Assembly: GCA_934754415.1 (NCBI GenBank)
Contig: CAKVIS010000024.1
Coordinates: 1-27,234, forward strand
Length of the DNA stretch: 27,234 nt
Reading direction: 5' to 3'
Source of the DNA: an uncultured Bulleidia sp.
GTDB taxonomy: Bacteria > Bacillota_I > Bacilli_A > Erysipelotrichales > Erysipelotrichaceae
The notes under the pieces are model-generated. The model was not told the DNA's origin. It did not search any database and saw nothing but the letters and a program-made list of their open reading frames with translations. The position numbers and the translations under genes were made by a program. Of the stretch, positions 1 to 7,674 are shown one piece after another. Position 1 is the stretch's first letter, and every line of letters starts with the position of its first letter.

Positions 1-77
1 ATACGAGATCCTTTTTTATATTCGTACTAAATTTTAGCTACAGTTTGTTATATCAACAGGAATTGGGATTGAGCCAT

Positions 78-107
78 AAAAAAACGATAGAGCAATCTAT
101 CGTTTTT
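78..107 (-). terminator. Intrinsic terminator of the recombinase-like gene
   Basis: The arms AACGATAGA and TCTATCGTT enclose a GCAA loop at 92-95, with A-runs on the left and T-runs on the right. The hairpin overlaps the stop codon of the minus-strand gene that ends at 106. Because both flanks carry A/T tracts it could work in both directions. Positions 1-77 hold nothing I can recognise. Confidence 0.8.
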
Positions 108-1233
108 AAATGCCCATCTGTGCATACAGGAAATCCTGTCCCAGTGTATTGTAAATTTCTTTGACTGTTACACGTTTTGTGACAGGACAGGCATGGTACC
201 AGATGCCTGGTGAGGCGTTTCTGGAAGAAAGTAAGGCATATTCGTTTTCCATCTTTCTGAGATCCTGCATGGCCTGATTCCGCTGAGTCTGTGTCTTGAG
301 ACGGGAAATGGAGGATTTGATATTTTCATGATCATGAAAATGATAATACATGACAGTACTTGCAATATCTCCATACAGACATAGCTTTTTTGGTGAAACG
401 GCCTTTGGAGGCAGATTAGCTTTTCTGACCAGAGAGGAAACAAGAGAATCAATATAACTGGAATCAATGATATTCTCATTGTTACGGGTGAAGACAGGGG
501 TTGCAGAGGTGGATACACCTAATTGAGGGTCCCATTGTAATAACTCTCTGGTCATCTCTTTGTTGAATCTGTATTTGCAATAGACTGTATAGGTGACTGA
601 GCCGTTTTTATGACATTTTTCAAGTTTCAAAAATTCTCTGTCTGATGCATCTAATTTCATGGTGTGTGGTTTATGGATAAAAGTGGAATCTTTGTAAGTT
701 AAATATAAATGATGTTTTCCCATGGTGAAGTTTGCATACGTGAGAGTTCTTAACTGATGAGGACGTAAACCTGCATGAATCATCAGTCTCAGCAGCATCT
801 GATTTTTAAGGGAAGCAGAAGGCAGGACGCTCAAAAAAGTCTGGATATCTCTGTATGTGGCAAAATCAGAAAGATCAAAAGCAGATTTAGGACGTACGTC
901 CTTTTCAATGAGTTTTGAAAACGGGTTGGAATATCCAGGGAAAACTTCAGGTTCTGATTCCATATGTCTGGCAATGGCACGTAAAGTGCTTTTATATCTG
1001 TGGGATGTAGATTCAGATAATTCTTTGTTTTGTACTTTGGAGTCAAGATAGGCATAATAGTCTCTGGCATCTTCTTTTGTCATGGTAATGATGTTAAATC
1101 TGGAATGGTCATACGTATGTAGTGCGTCTAATACTTTTCTGTAATCACCAATGGTAGTGGTTTCCGGATTTAAATGGGAAATGATGGCGTTCCACTGAAA
1201 CTCTTCTAATCCTGCTGGCAGCTTGTTTTTCAT
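106..1233 (-). CDS. Tyrosine-recombinase-like (phage integrase fold) protein, probably catalytically degenerate
   Basis: A 375-residue protein. The N-terminal part (about residues 25-95) looks like the SAM-like core-binding domain of tyrosine recombinases. The stretch IHAGLRPHQLRTLTYANF (about residues 152-169) matches the box I region around the first catalytic arginine. In the expected box II position, after SPKKL near residue 282, the usual L-R-H-T pattern is absent (it reads LCLYGDIAST), and I find no clear H/W-x-x-Y ending. The fold is therefore supported, but strand cleavage is doubtful. It may be a DNA-binding relative or a decayed integrase. The start is the ATG at 1233, with an AAAGGA-type ribosome site just upstream. 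No attachment site or tRNA is visible next to it, so it is not clearly tied to a prophage. Confidence 0.6.
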   Translation of the reverse strand: MKNKLPAGLEEFQWNAIISHLNPETTTIGDYRKVLDALHTYDHSRFNIITMTKEDARDYYAYLDSKVQNKELSESTSHRYKSTLRAIARHMESEPEVFPGYSNPFSKLIEKDVRPKSAFDLSDFATYRDIQTFLSVLPSASLKNQMLLRLMIHAGLRPHQLRTLTYANFTMGKHHLYLTYKDSTFIHKPHTMKLDASDREFLKLEKCHKNGSVTYTVYCKYRFNKEMTRELLQWDPQLGVSTSATPVFTRNNENIIDSSYIDSLVSSLVRKANLPPKAVSPKKLCLYGDIASTVMYYHFHDHENIKSSISRLKTQTQRNQAMQDLRKMENEYALLSSRNASPGIWYHACPVTKRVTVKEIYNTLGQDFLYAQMGI

Positions 1234-1340
1234 ACAGATTATCCTTTCTTTATGCGTGTTTCTATTACAAGCATAGGAGTATTTTCAAAAAAAGACAGGG
1301 TATGTTTGAAAATCACACAAATTCACATATTTATACGAAA

Positions 1341-1369
1341 TTTATATGACAATCATTTTGTATTATAAG
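1341..1369 (+). promoter_or_regulatory. Candidate sigma-A promoter upstream of the structured leader
   Basis: TTTATA (1341-1346) and TATAAG (1364-1369) are 17 bp apart, in an AT-rich gap between divergent genes. Transcription would start near 1376 and run into the hairpin and terminator described next. This is a motif match only. Confidence 0.4.
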
Positions 1370-1375
1370 AGTGCA

Positions 1376-1474
1376 CAAAGAAGTGCTGACATAGTCGAAC
1401 CCCTAAGACTCTGTCATTCTAATCCCCTTAATTAAATAATGATGAGAAAGACCCGCAAGGGTCTTTTCTCTTTG
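1376..1474 (+). ncRNA. Candidate short structured RNA or attenuator leader (about 100 nt)
   Basis: Between the candidate promoter and the terminator lies a hairpin with arms GACATAGTC (1388-1396) and GACTCTGTC (1407-1415), 9 bp with one mismatch. An AT-rich linker and a strong terminator (1444-1473) follow. The unit either makes a stand-alone small RNA or is a leader controlling the kinase gene at 1483. I could not match it to a known RNA family. Confidence 0.3.
1444..1473 (+). terminator. Intrinsic terminator just upstream of the P-loop kinase gene
   Basis: GAGAAAGACCC, a GCAA loop (1455-1458), then GGGTC followed by TTTTCTCTTT. The arms pair over about 11 bp with one bulged T. It ends only about 10 bp before the GTG at 1483, which is unusual for a gene meant to be expressed from upstream. 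Confidence 0.7.
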
Positions 1475-1482
1475 TCAAATGT

Positions 1483-2085
1483 GTGGTACAAACTATTTGT
1501 ATGTACAGTGAACTAGTAAATGATGTTATTCGACAAATAAAAGAAACCCAGGGGCATGTGATTGCCATAGATGGAAGATGCGGTTCTGGAAAATCTACTT
1601 TTGCAAAAGAACTGTGTGAGGCATTGCAGGCAGATCTCATACAAATGGATGATTTCTTTTTGCAGAAAGCACAGAGAACAGCAGAAAGATATGCAACACC
1701 GGGAGAAAATGTGGATCATGAAAGAGTAGTACAGGTGCTGACTGAATGGAAAAAGAAAGCACCTTTTTCCTACAGGAAATTTGACTGTACTACCATGTCT
1801 TTAGGTACTGAGGTACAATTACCCGTAGTACATGAATATCTTGTTGTGGAAGGAACTTACAGTTTTCACAGAGATCTGTTGCCGTTTTATGATTATACCG
1901 TCTTCTTTACCATTTCCGCTGAAAAACAGAAACAGCGGATACTGAAAAGAAACGGGGAACAGGGACTGAAGATGTTCCTGGAGAAATGGATTCCTCTGGA
2001 GGAAATGTATTTTACACAGAAAGATCCTGCAAAATATGCAGATGTTATATATGACAGTGATGAACAAAGGATAAGGAGTAAATGA
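1483..2085 (+). CDS. P-loop NTPase, uridine kinase-like
   Basis: A 200-residue protein with a Walker A motif, DGRCGSGKST (about residues 30-39), followed by QMDDFF, as in the uridine kinase/phosphoribulokinase family. Later segments (LVVEGTYSFH, FFTISAEKQKQRILKRNGE) also fit that fold. The predicted role is phosphorylation of a nucleoside or similar small molecule in the cytoplasm; the substrate cannot be deduced. The start is uncertain: GTG at 1483 and ATG at 1501 are both possible and neither has a good ribosome site. An intrinsic terminator ends about 10 bp upstream. Its stop overlaps the start region of the next gene, so the two are probably translated together. Confidence 0.7.
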   Translation: MVQTICMYSELVNDVIRQIKETQGHVIAIDGRCGSGKSTFAKELCEALQADLIQMDDFFLQKAQRTAERYATPGENVDHERVVQVLTEWKKKAPFSYRKFDCTTMSLGTEVQLPVVHEYLVVEGTYSFHRDLLPFYDYTVFFTISAEKQKQRILKRNGEQGLKMFLEKWIPLEEMYFTQKDPAKYADVIYDSDEQRIRSK

Positions 2086-2603
2086 TGGCAAAAGTAAAAA
2101 TGTGTCCACATTGTGGAAGTAAAAATATTACAGTGGCAGGGACCTATTATCAGTGCAAGGACTGCACAAAAGATTTTGGCAGACCTGCTTTAAGTGATGA
2201 AGGAAAATTACTGAAAGAATGTATCAGTGATATTCGCTTCAGATATGGAGATGTTATCAGTGGGAGTGTAAGAGCACACTTCTTACAGGATGGAGAACAG
2301 TGTGTCTATGAAATCTACGATTCCTATGGAGGAGGTGTAGATAAAGTTGCTGATGTCATGAGCATGAAAGAATGGGAGTCTTTTAAAGAGGCTCTTGTGG
2401 ATAAACTATTTGTCTTTGACTGGAGCAGAGTGTATTATCCTGCAAATGATGGCAGAGAGCTGCGTGGAAATAATGAATGGGAACTGGATATTCTGATCAG
2501 TGATGATGAAGAGTATATTTTCAAGGGCGTAGATGCGTATCCGGCTTACTGGAATGCGTTTTTGAAGCTGTTAGACCCTTATTTTGATAAACTCAGAAAA
2601 TAA
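2085..2603 (+). CDS. Zinc-ribbon hypothetical protein
   Basis: About 172 residues. It begins with a zinc ribbon, CPHC near residues 6-9 and CKDC about 18 residues further on. The rest is an acidic alpha/beta region with no motif I recognise, ending in GVDAYPAYWNAFLKLLDPYF-type sequence. AAGGAG lies at 2073-2078. The ATG at 2085 is 6 bp from it, better than the ATG at 2082, which is only 3 bp away. Either start overlaps the end of the kinase gene, so it is probably translationally coupled. No function is assigned. Confidence 0.65.
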   Translation: MAKVKMCPHCGSKNITVAGTYYQCKDCTKDFGRPALSDEGKLLKECISDIRFRYGDVISGSVRAHFLQDGEQCVYEIYDSYGGGVDKVADVMSMKEWESFKEALVDKLFVFDWSRVYYPANDGRELRGNNEWELDILISDDEEYIFKGVDAYPAYWNAFLKLLDPYFDKLRK

Positions 2604-2613
2604 AAATTTAAAG

Positions 2614-2622
2614 TGTTACAAT
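2614..2622 (+). promoter_or_regulatory. Candidate extended -10 promoter for trkA
   Basis: TG-T-TACAAT (2614-2622) matches an extended -10 element, in the 46-bp gap before trkA. No convincing -35 box is placed correctly upstream, which is tolerated with an extended -10. Confidence 0.35.
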
Positions 2623-2649
2623 AGCATGTGTCTTTAAGGAGAGGTTTAT

Positions 2650-4014
2650 ATGAAAATCACGATTGTTGGTGCAGGTAAGGTAGGTACTACCATTACTGCT
2701 CAATTGTCAAAAGAAGGGCATGACATTACATTGATTGATACAAAGAGTGATGTGCTGGAAAATGCTCAGGGGTTATACGACATTATTTCTGTGGCAGGTA
2801 ATGGTGCTTCCATGGCAACACTGCAGGAGGCGGGCATACAGAATAATGATCTTTTAATTGCTGTGACAAGCAGAGACGAAGTGAACATGCTTGCCTGTAT
2901 TACAGCAAAGAATATTAATTCTAAAATCAACTGTATTGCACGTATCCGTAATCCGGAATATGTAGCACAGGCATATAAAATGAGTGAAGTGTTTGGCTTG
3001 TCTCTGGTAATCAATCCGGAGAAACAGGCTGCAGTGGAGATTTCACAGCTTCTAAAACTTCCTGGAACATTATCCAGAGAGTTCTTTGCCAAGGCAAGAA
3101 TGGAAATGATTGAAATCAAGATTGAAGAGTATTCCAAACTTGTTGGTGTCAAACTGCAGGATCTTCAGAAAATCGTACATACTAAAGTTTTAGTATGTGC
3201 TGTAGAAAGAGATGGAAAGGCAATTATGCCTGATGGATCTTTTGTACTGCGTGTGAATGATAAGCTTTCCGTTGCGGCACAGTCTGAATCTTTGCACTCT
3301 TTATTGTATTCTGTGGGTATTATTAAAAAACCAATCAAGCATGTCCTTCTTGCAGGAGGCAGTAAGCTTGCCTATTATCTGGCTCAGGAACTTTTGAAGT
3401 CACACATGACTGTCAATATTATTGAGATTGATGAAAATGCATGTAATGAACTGGCGGAATTATTACCTGAAGCTACGATTGTTAAAGGAGATGCGTCCAG
3501 CCAGGCGGTACTGGATGCAGAAGATCTTGCAGACTATGATGCTGTGGTGTCCTGTACAGGTATTGATGAACTGAATGTGATTATCTCCATGTATGCAGCA
3601 CTTTGCAAAGTGCCTTTAACCATCACCAAGCTTGGAAGAGGCGGTAATACAAGGATGCTGGATGCACTGCCTATGGGACCTATTGTATGTCCTAAGAACT
3701 TATGTACTTCCCATATTGTACGTTATGTACGTGCCATGATGCAGTCCAGTGGATCTGCAGCCTTGAGTGTGCATCAGATTGCCAACGGTAATGCTGAAGT
3801 GCTGGAATTTATGGTAGATGAGAATACAAAGCATATCGGAGAGTCTTTAAAGGATATTTCCATCAAGAAGAATATTCTGATTGCGTCCATTACAAGCAAA
3901 GGAGTTTCCTCAGTGGCAGATGGACAGCAGAAGTTCCATGTGGGAGATACGGTTGTAGTAGTTGTCGCAAGAGAAAATCCTATCCTGAATCTCAACGATA
4001 TTTTTGAGGGGTAA
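2650..4014 (+). CDS. trkA: Trk potassium uptake regulatory subunit TrkA
   Basis: A 454-residue peripheral membrane protein that gates the TrkH channel in response to bound nucleotide. It begins with a Rossmann motif, VGAGKVGTT (residues 5-13). A second half, from about residue 230 (VLLAGGSKLAYYLAQEL), repeats the fold, giving the double RCK arrangement typical of full-length TrkA. Each half is followed by a C-terminal regulatory (RCK_C-like) domain. AAGGAG lies 8 bp before the ATG. The gene ends 3 bp before trkH, so the pair form one operon, as is standard for this system. Confidence 0.93.
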   Translation: MKITIVGAGKVGTTITAQLSKEGHDITLIDTKSDVLENAQGLYDIISVAGNGASMATLQEAGIQNNDLLIAVTSRDEVNMLACITAKNINSKINCIARIRNPEYVAQAYKMSEVFGLSLVINPEKQAAVEISQLLKLPGTLSREFFAKARMEMIEIKIEEYSKLVGVKLQDLQKIVHTKVLVCAVERDGKAIMPDGSFVLRVNDKLSVAAQSESLHSLLYSVGIIKKPIKHVLLAGGSKLAYYLAQELLKSHMTVNIIEIDENACNELAELLPEATIVKGDASSQAVLDAEDLADYDAVVSCTGIDELNVIISMYAALCKVPLTITKLGRGGNTRMLDALPMGPIVCPKNLCTSHIVRYVRAMMQSSGSAALSVHQIANGNAEVLEFMVDENTKHIGESLKDISIKKNILIASITSKGVSSVADGQQKFHVGDTVVVVVARENPILNLNDIFEG

Positions 4015-4017
4015 CAC

Positions 4018-5475
4018 ATGAACTGGAAAATGATAGCTAAAGTCAATGCCTGGATTCTGTGCATAGAAGCAGGCTTGATGTTGCCGGCACTGGGTATTTC
4101 TCTTTTATATAACGAACCTCGTGCTGTCTATGGGTATTGTGTTACATTACCTGTGATTCTGATTGCTTCAGGATTGCTGTTTCTGTTGTCGAAAAACGCA
4201 AAAGATGGGTTCTATCAAAGAGAAGGTTTTGTAAGTACAGGTTTATGCTGGATACTGATGTCTTTACTGGGCTGTTTACCTTTCTACTTTTCCAGAGAAA
4301 TTCCTAATTTTGTAGACTGTTTCTTTGAAATGGTCTCTGGATTTACAACCACAGGGTCTTCTATTTTGACAAATGTGGAAGCTCTGGATAAGGGACTGTT
4401 ATGGTGGAGATCTTTCTCTCACTGGGTAGGAGGTATGGGTGTCCTTGTCTTTTTGATGGCCATAGTTCCACTGGGTAAAAAGAGTCAGGGATTTACATTA
4501 CATATTCTTCGTGCTGAATCACCTGGTCCATCTGTTGGTAAGATGGTTCCGCATATGAAAAATACAGCAATGATTCTGTATGGTATCTATTTTGGACTGA
4601 CCTTTCTGGATATTCTCTTCTTACTTTGTGGAGGACTTGACTGGTTCAGCAGTTGCTGTCTTGCCTTTGGTACGGCTGGTACCGGTGGATTTGGTCTGTT
4701 AGGAGATTCTTTTGCAAGTTATTCTCCATATATCCAATGGGTGACAACTATCTTCATGTTGTTGTTCTCTGTAAACTTTTCCATTTATTTCCTTCTCTTA
4801 CTGGGCCATTTCAAAGATGTCAGAAAAGATGAGGAATTAAGACTGTTTATTGCCATTGTGTTAGGTGCTACAACATTACTTGTTCTCAATGTAAGACCTT
4901 TGTATTCTTCCATGAGTGAAACCATACGTCATTGTGCTTTTACGGTCGCAACATTATTGTCCACGACAGGTTATGCAACAACGGACTTCAACTTATGGAA
5001 TCCGTTTAGTAAAGCAATTATGCTGTTCTGTATGTTCTGTGGTGCCTGTGCAGGCAGTACAGGTGGTGGTATCAAAGTTATTCGTCTGTTATTACTTGGA
5101 AAAGGGTTGAGAAGAAATGTACATGAAAACCTGCATCCTGAAGAAGTCTCTGTTGTAAGAGTCAACGGGAAGAAAGTGGATGAAGGGGTTATGCGTAATG
5201 TTGGTGCTTATCTGACGGCGTATGTTGCTATTGTCATTGTCTGCTTTTTACTGGTATCTTTAGATGGATTCTCTGTGGAAACCAATTTTTCTGCAGTTAT
5301 GGCAACCTTTAATAACATCGGACCTGGTCTGGATCAGGTGGGACCTGTGGAAAGCTTTGCATATTACAGTAATTTCAGTAAATTGGTCTTTTCCTTTGCC
5401 ATGCTGGCAGGAAGACTGGAAATATATCCAATCATCATTCTGTTCTCAAGAAGAACATGGAGAAAGAGGCGTTAA
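4018..5475 (+). CDS. trkH: Trk potassium uptake channel subunit TrkH
   Basis: A 485-residue integral membrane protein that carries potassium across the cytoplasmic membrane, with TrkA as its cytosolic regulator. The four pore-loop filter segments typical of the Trk/Ktr family can be seen: SGFTTTGSS (about residue 106), FGTAGTGGFG (about 215), LSTTGYATTD (about 312) and FNNIGPG (about 430). Each carries the conserved filter glycine. Many hydrophobic segments cover the length. The ATG is 3 bp after the trkA stop with GAGGGG just upstream. The stop codon lies inside the loop of the following terminator. Confidence 0.95.
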   Translation: MNWKMIAKVNAWILCIEAGLMLPALGISLLYNEPRAVYGYCVTLPVILIASGLLFLLSKNAKDGFYQREGFVSTGLCWILMSLLGCLPFYFSREIPNFVDCFFEMVSGFTTTGSSILTNVEALDKGLLWWRSFSHWVGGMGVLVFLMAIVPLGKKSQGFTLHILRAESPGPSVGKMVPHMKNTAMILYGIYFGLTFLDILFLLCGGLDWFSSCCLAFGTAGTGGFGLLGDSFASYSPYIQWVTTIFMLLFSVNFSIYFLLLLGHFKDVRKDEELRLFIAIVLGATTLLVLNVRPLYSSMSETIRHCAFTVATLLSTTGYATTDFNLWNPFSKAIMLFCMFCGACAGSTGGGIKVIRLLLLGKGLRRNVHENLHPEEVSVVRVNGKKVDEGVMRNVGAYLTAYVAIVIVCFLLVSLDGFSVETNFSAVMATFNNIGPGLDQVGPVESFAYYSNFSKLVFSFAMLAGRLEIYPIIILFSRRTWRKRR

Positions 5476-5487
5476 AACCTCTTTTTT
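5463..5487 (+). terminator. Intrinsic terminator of trkAH
   Basis: AAAGAGG and CCTCTTT enclose an 8-base loop that contains the trkH TAA stop, and a T-run completes the signal. Confidence 0.75.
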
Positions 5488-5502
5488 CTTATCTTCCAGC
5501 AA

Positions 5503-5530
5503 ATAAAAAAGGCTCGTTATGAGCCTTAAA
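5503..5530 (-). terminator. Intrinsic terminator of asnA-NlpC/P60
   Basis: Read on the minus strand, AAGGCTC, a 5-base loop, then GAGCCTT followed by T-rich sequence. It starts at the stop of the NlpC/P60 gene. Together with the trkH terminator it separates two convergent operons. Confidence 0.8.
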
Positions 5531-6583
5531 TTACCATAATCTGTGAATCTGCATATTACCGTTGGAGACGCCATACATACTGCATTCTCTGACACCAAGG
5601 TTATAATCCATGGCATTGATAATCATGCCACCTCCAACATAGATTGCCGCATGACCGTTATAGGTGACAAGATCTCCCGGCAATGCTTCATCAGGAGAGA
5701 CGATTCTTCCATAAGCTGACTGTCCATCGGAACTGTGAGGTAAAGAAATACCAAATGCTGCATAAACATACTGTGTAAATCCTGAACAGTCAAATCCTGT
5801 AATAGGAGAAGTACCGCCCCATACATAGTTACAGCCAAGGAACTGCCGTGCATAAGAGATAATATCTGTTGCTGAGGCATCCAGTGTAAATGTTTTACCA
5901 TAATTTGGAATACCAGCCTGTAAAGCCAGCTGTGCCTGTCTTTCCTCTTCTTCTTTTCTTGCGGCTTCTTCTTCCTCTGCACGAATCACTTCTACAGGTT
6001 TCTGTACATTGACGGTATAGGTGATTTCTGTTTCTTTTCCGGAGGAATCCAGTAATTCTAAAGAACAGGAATAGGTTCCTTCATTAGAAGTATCCACATT
6101 GTCCCATTCTTTGATGGCTGGTAATTTGCCATCTGAACAGGCAACATACCCTATATTATCTCCATAGTTGAAACTGGAGTTTAAATCAATATTGACAGTG
6201 TTTTGTTTGAGGATGATCTGTGGACCATCAGGTTGCAGCATTCTTACTGCAATCAACTGCATGAAGTTGTAAGAAGTGCTGTCATTTCTGATAATGTTTG
6301 CTGAAAGATTGATCTTCTGTAATCCTGCTTTGGTTCTGTCAAAGGCATCTGTGGAGATCGTTGTCAGATCCATATTGATGTCATCGTAGTTGATAGAGGC
6401 ATCATACGCACATCTGCTTTTCAGCACTGCTGTTTTTAAAGTAGATAATGGATTCTGATCATTCATGTCGATATCAAAAATATATAATTTGTCTTCCTGC
6501 ATGCTTGTAATATCTTCCGCATGAACAGGTGTGCACCATAAAAGGCACAAACTTAAGCATAATAACTGTAATAATTTCCTCAT
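5531..6583 (-). CDS. Secreted NlpC/P60 family peptidoglycan hydrolase
   Basis: A 350-residue protein predicted to cut peptide bonds in cell-wall peptides outside the cell. Residues 1-22 form a signal peptide ending in PVHA. The middle region is followed by a short Ig-like beta segment (about 160-195) and a charged helix (about 197-222). The C-terminal NlpC/P60 domain (about 236-350) contains the catalytic Cys in GFDCSGF (C266), His in GHAAIYVG (H311) and a polar residue in INA (N324). The ATG at 6583 was chosen because the longer frame to 6637 would run into asnA and bury the signal peptide. No good ribosome site precedes it. It lies 25 bp after asnA, so it is probably co-transcribed and perhaps coupled. 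Confidence 0.88.
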   Translation of the reverse strand: MRKLLQLLCLSLCLLWCTPVHAEDITSMQEDKLYIFDIDMNDQNPLSTLKTAVLKSRCAYDASINYDDINMDLTTISTDAFDRTKAGLQKINLSANIIRNDSTSYNFMQLIAVRMLQPDGPQIILKQNTVNIDLNSSFNYGDNIGYVACSDGKLPAIKEWDNVDTSNEGTYSCSLELLDSSGKETEITYTVNVQKPVEVIRAEEEEAARKEEEERQAQLALQAGIPNYGKTFTLDASATDIISYARQFLGCNYVWGGTSPITGFDCSGFTQYVYAAFGISLPHSSDGQSAYGRIVSPDEALPGDLVTYNGHAAIYVGGGMIINAMDYNLGVRECSMYGVSNGNMQIHRLW

Positions 6584-6608
6584 AATTTCAGTGTACTGTA
6601 AATTGTGA

Positions 6609-7610
6609 CTACAGTAAATGGATTCCCTGTTTTTCACACTCTTCCATGAGCTTTTCAGGCCAGATGGAAGCCTGTACTTCTCCGATGTGTGCCTTATTCA
6701 GCAATAACATACATAGTCTGGACTGACCAATACCACCACCGATAGTATAAGGCAGTTCTGAATTGAGAATGGAGGAGTGATAAGGCAGGGTGAGTCTTCC
6801 TTCACAATGAGAAGCTTTACATTGATCAACAATGGATTTTTCATCTACACGGATACCCATGGAAGATATTTCCAGGGCAATATCCAGTACAGGCAGATAG
6901 AATAATAAATCTCCGTTGAGATTCCAGTCATCATAGTCCGGAGCTCTTCCATCATGCGGTTTCTTACTGCGCTTTAAAGGCCAGCCAATCTGTTTGATGA
7001 ATACACAGCCTTTTTCCTTTGTGATTCTGTTTTCTCTTTCTTTGACACTCAGATCTGGATACATATCTTCCAGTTGTTGAGAAGTGATAAAGAATACATC
7101 ATCTGCCAGATGACATACAGCTTCAGGGTATTTGTACCATACTTCATGTTCCATATGTTTGATAATTTTGAAAATGGTACGTACAGTATTTTCCAGTACT
7201 TCATCTGTTCTTTCTTCTTTGGTGATGACTCTTTCCCAGTCCCACTGATCAACATACATGGAATGCAGGTTATCCAGCTTTTCATCTCTGCGTATAGCAT
7301 TCATGTTTGTATACAGACCTTCACCTGTTTTGAAATCATATTTATTCAATGCATATCTTTTCCATTTGGCTAAAGAATGTACGACTTCCAGAGTATCTCC
7401 AGGAAGATCCTGGGCATCGAAAGAGACAGGTCTTTCAAATCCGTTCAGGTTATCGTTCAACCCGGATTTCTTGGTGACAAATAAAGGGGCGCTGATTCTT
7501 TCAAGACACATTTCTTTACCGAACTCTCTTTGGAATGTGTCACGAATATATTTGATTGCCTGTTGTGTAGTACGTACATCCAGTACGGAATGGTAGTTTT
7601 CTATCCTCAT
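6609..7610 (-). CDS. asnA: Aspartate-ammonia ligase (asparagine synthetase A)
   Basis: A 333-residue enzyme that makes asparagine from aspartate, ammonia and ATP in the cytoplasm. Its sequence matches AsnA along the full length: an N-terminal LFVTKKSGLNDNLNG segment, EKLDNLHSMYVDQWDWE in the middle, and the C-terminal TIGGGIGQSRLCMLLL motif of class II aminoacyl-tRNA-synthetase-like folds. The length is as expected. The ATG at 7610 is preceded by AAGAGGT. No T-box or other leader fits in the short gap upstream. The terminator of the preceding minus-strand gene lies only about 40 bp upstream, so expression comes either from a promoter overlapping that hairpin or from read-through. Confidence 0.95.
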   Translation of the reverse strand: MRIENYHSVLDVRTTQQAIKYIRDTFQREFGKEMCLERISAPLFVTKKSGLNDNLNGFERPVSFDAQDLPGDTLEVVHSLAKWKRYALNKYDFKTGEGLYTNMNAIRRDEKLDNLHSMYVDQWDWERVITKEERTDEVLENTVRTIFKIIKHMEHEVWYKYPEAVCHLADDVFFITSQQLEDMYPDLSVKERENRITKEKGCVFIKQIGWPLKRSKKPHDGRAPDYDDWNLNGDLLFYLPVLDIALEISSMGIRVDEKSIVDQCKASHCEGRLTLPYHSSILNSELPYTIGGGIGQSRLCMLLLNKAHIGEVQASIWPEKLMEECEKQGIHLL

Positions 7611-7643
7611 ATCGTTTTACCTCTTGTGTCTAGTCTACCACTA

Positions 7644-7672
7644 AAAAAGAAGAGATTGCTCTCTTCTTTTCA
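7644..7672 (-). terminator. Intrinsic terminator of mupG
   Basis: On the minus strand, AGAAGAGA and TCTCTTCT enclose a GCAA loop, flanked by A-rich then T-rich tracts. It lies directly after the mupG stop. Confidence 0.8.
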
Positions 7673-7674
7673 GA

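Noticed and set aside
1262..1288. Possible promoter of the recombinase-like gene on the minus strand (TTGAAA, 15-bp spacer, TAATAG)
   Set aside because: The spacer is short and neither box is strong; not supported enough to list.
1388..1415. Possible tRNA T-arm (TCGAACCCC)
   Set aside because: The hairpin has no acceptor, D or anticodon arms around it; the resemblance is limited to a few bases.
92..7659. GCAA loops recurring in three terminators (92, 1455, 7656)
   Set aside because: GNRA tetraloops are common stabilising loops in hairpins and need no special explanation.
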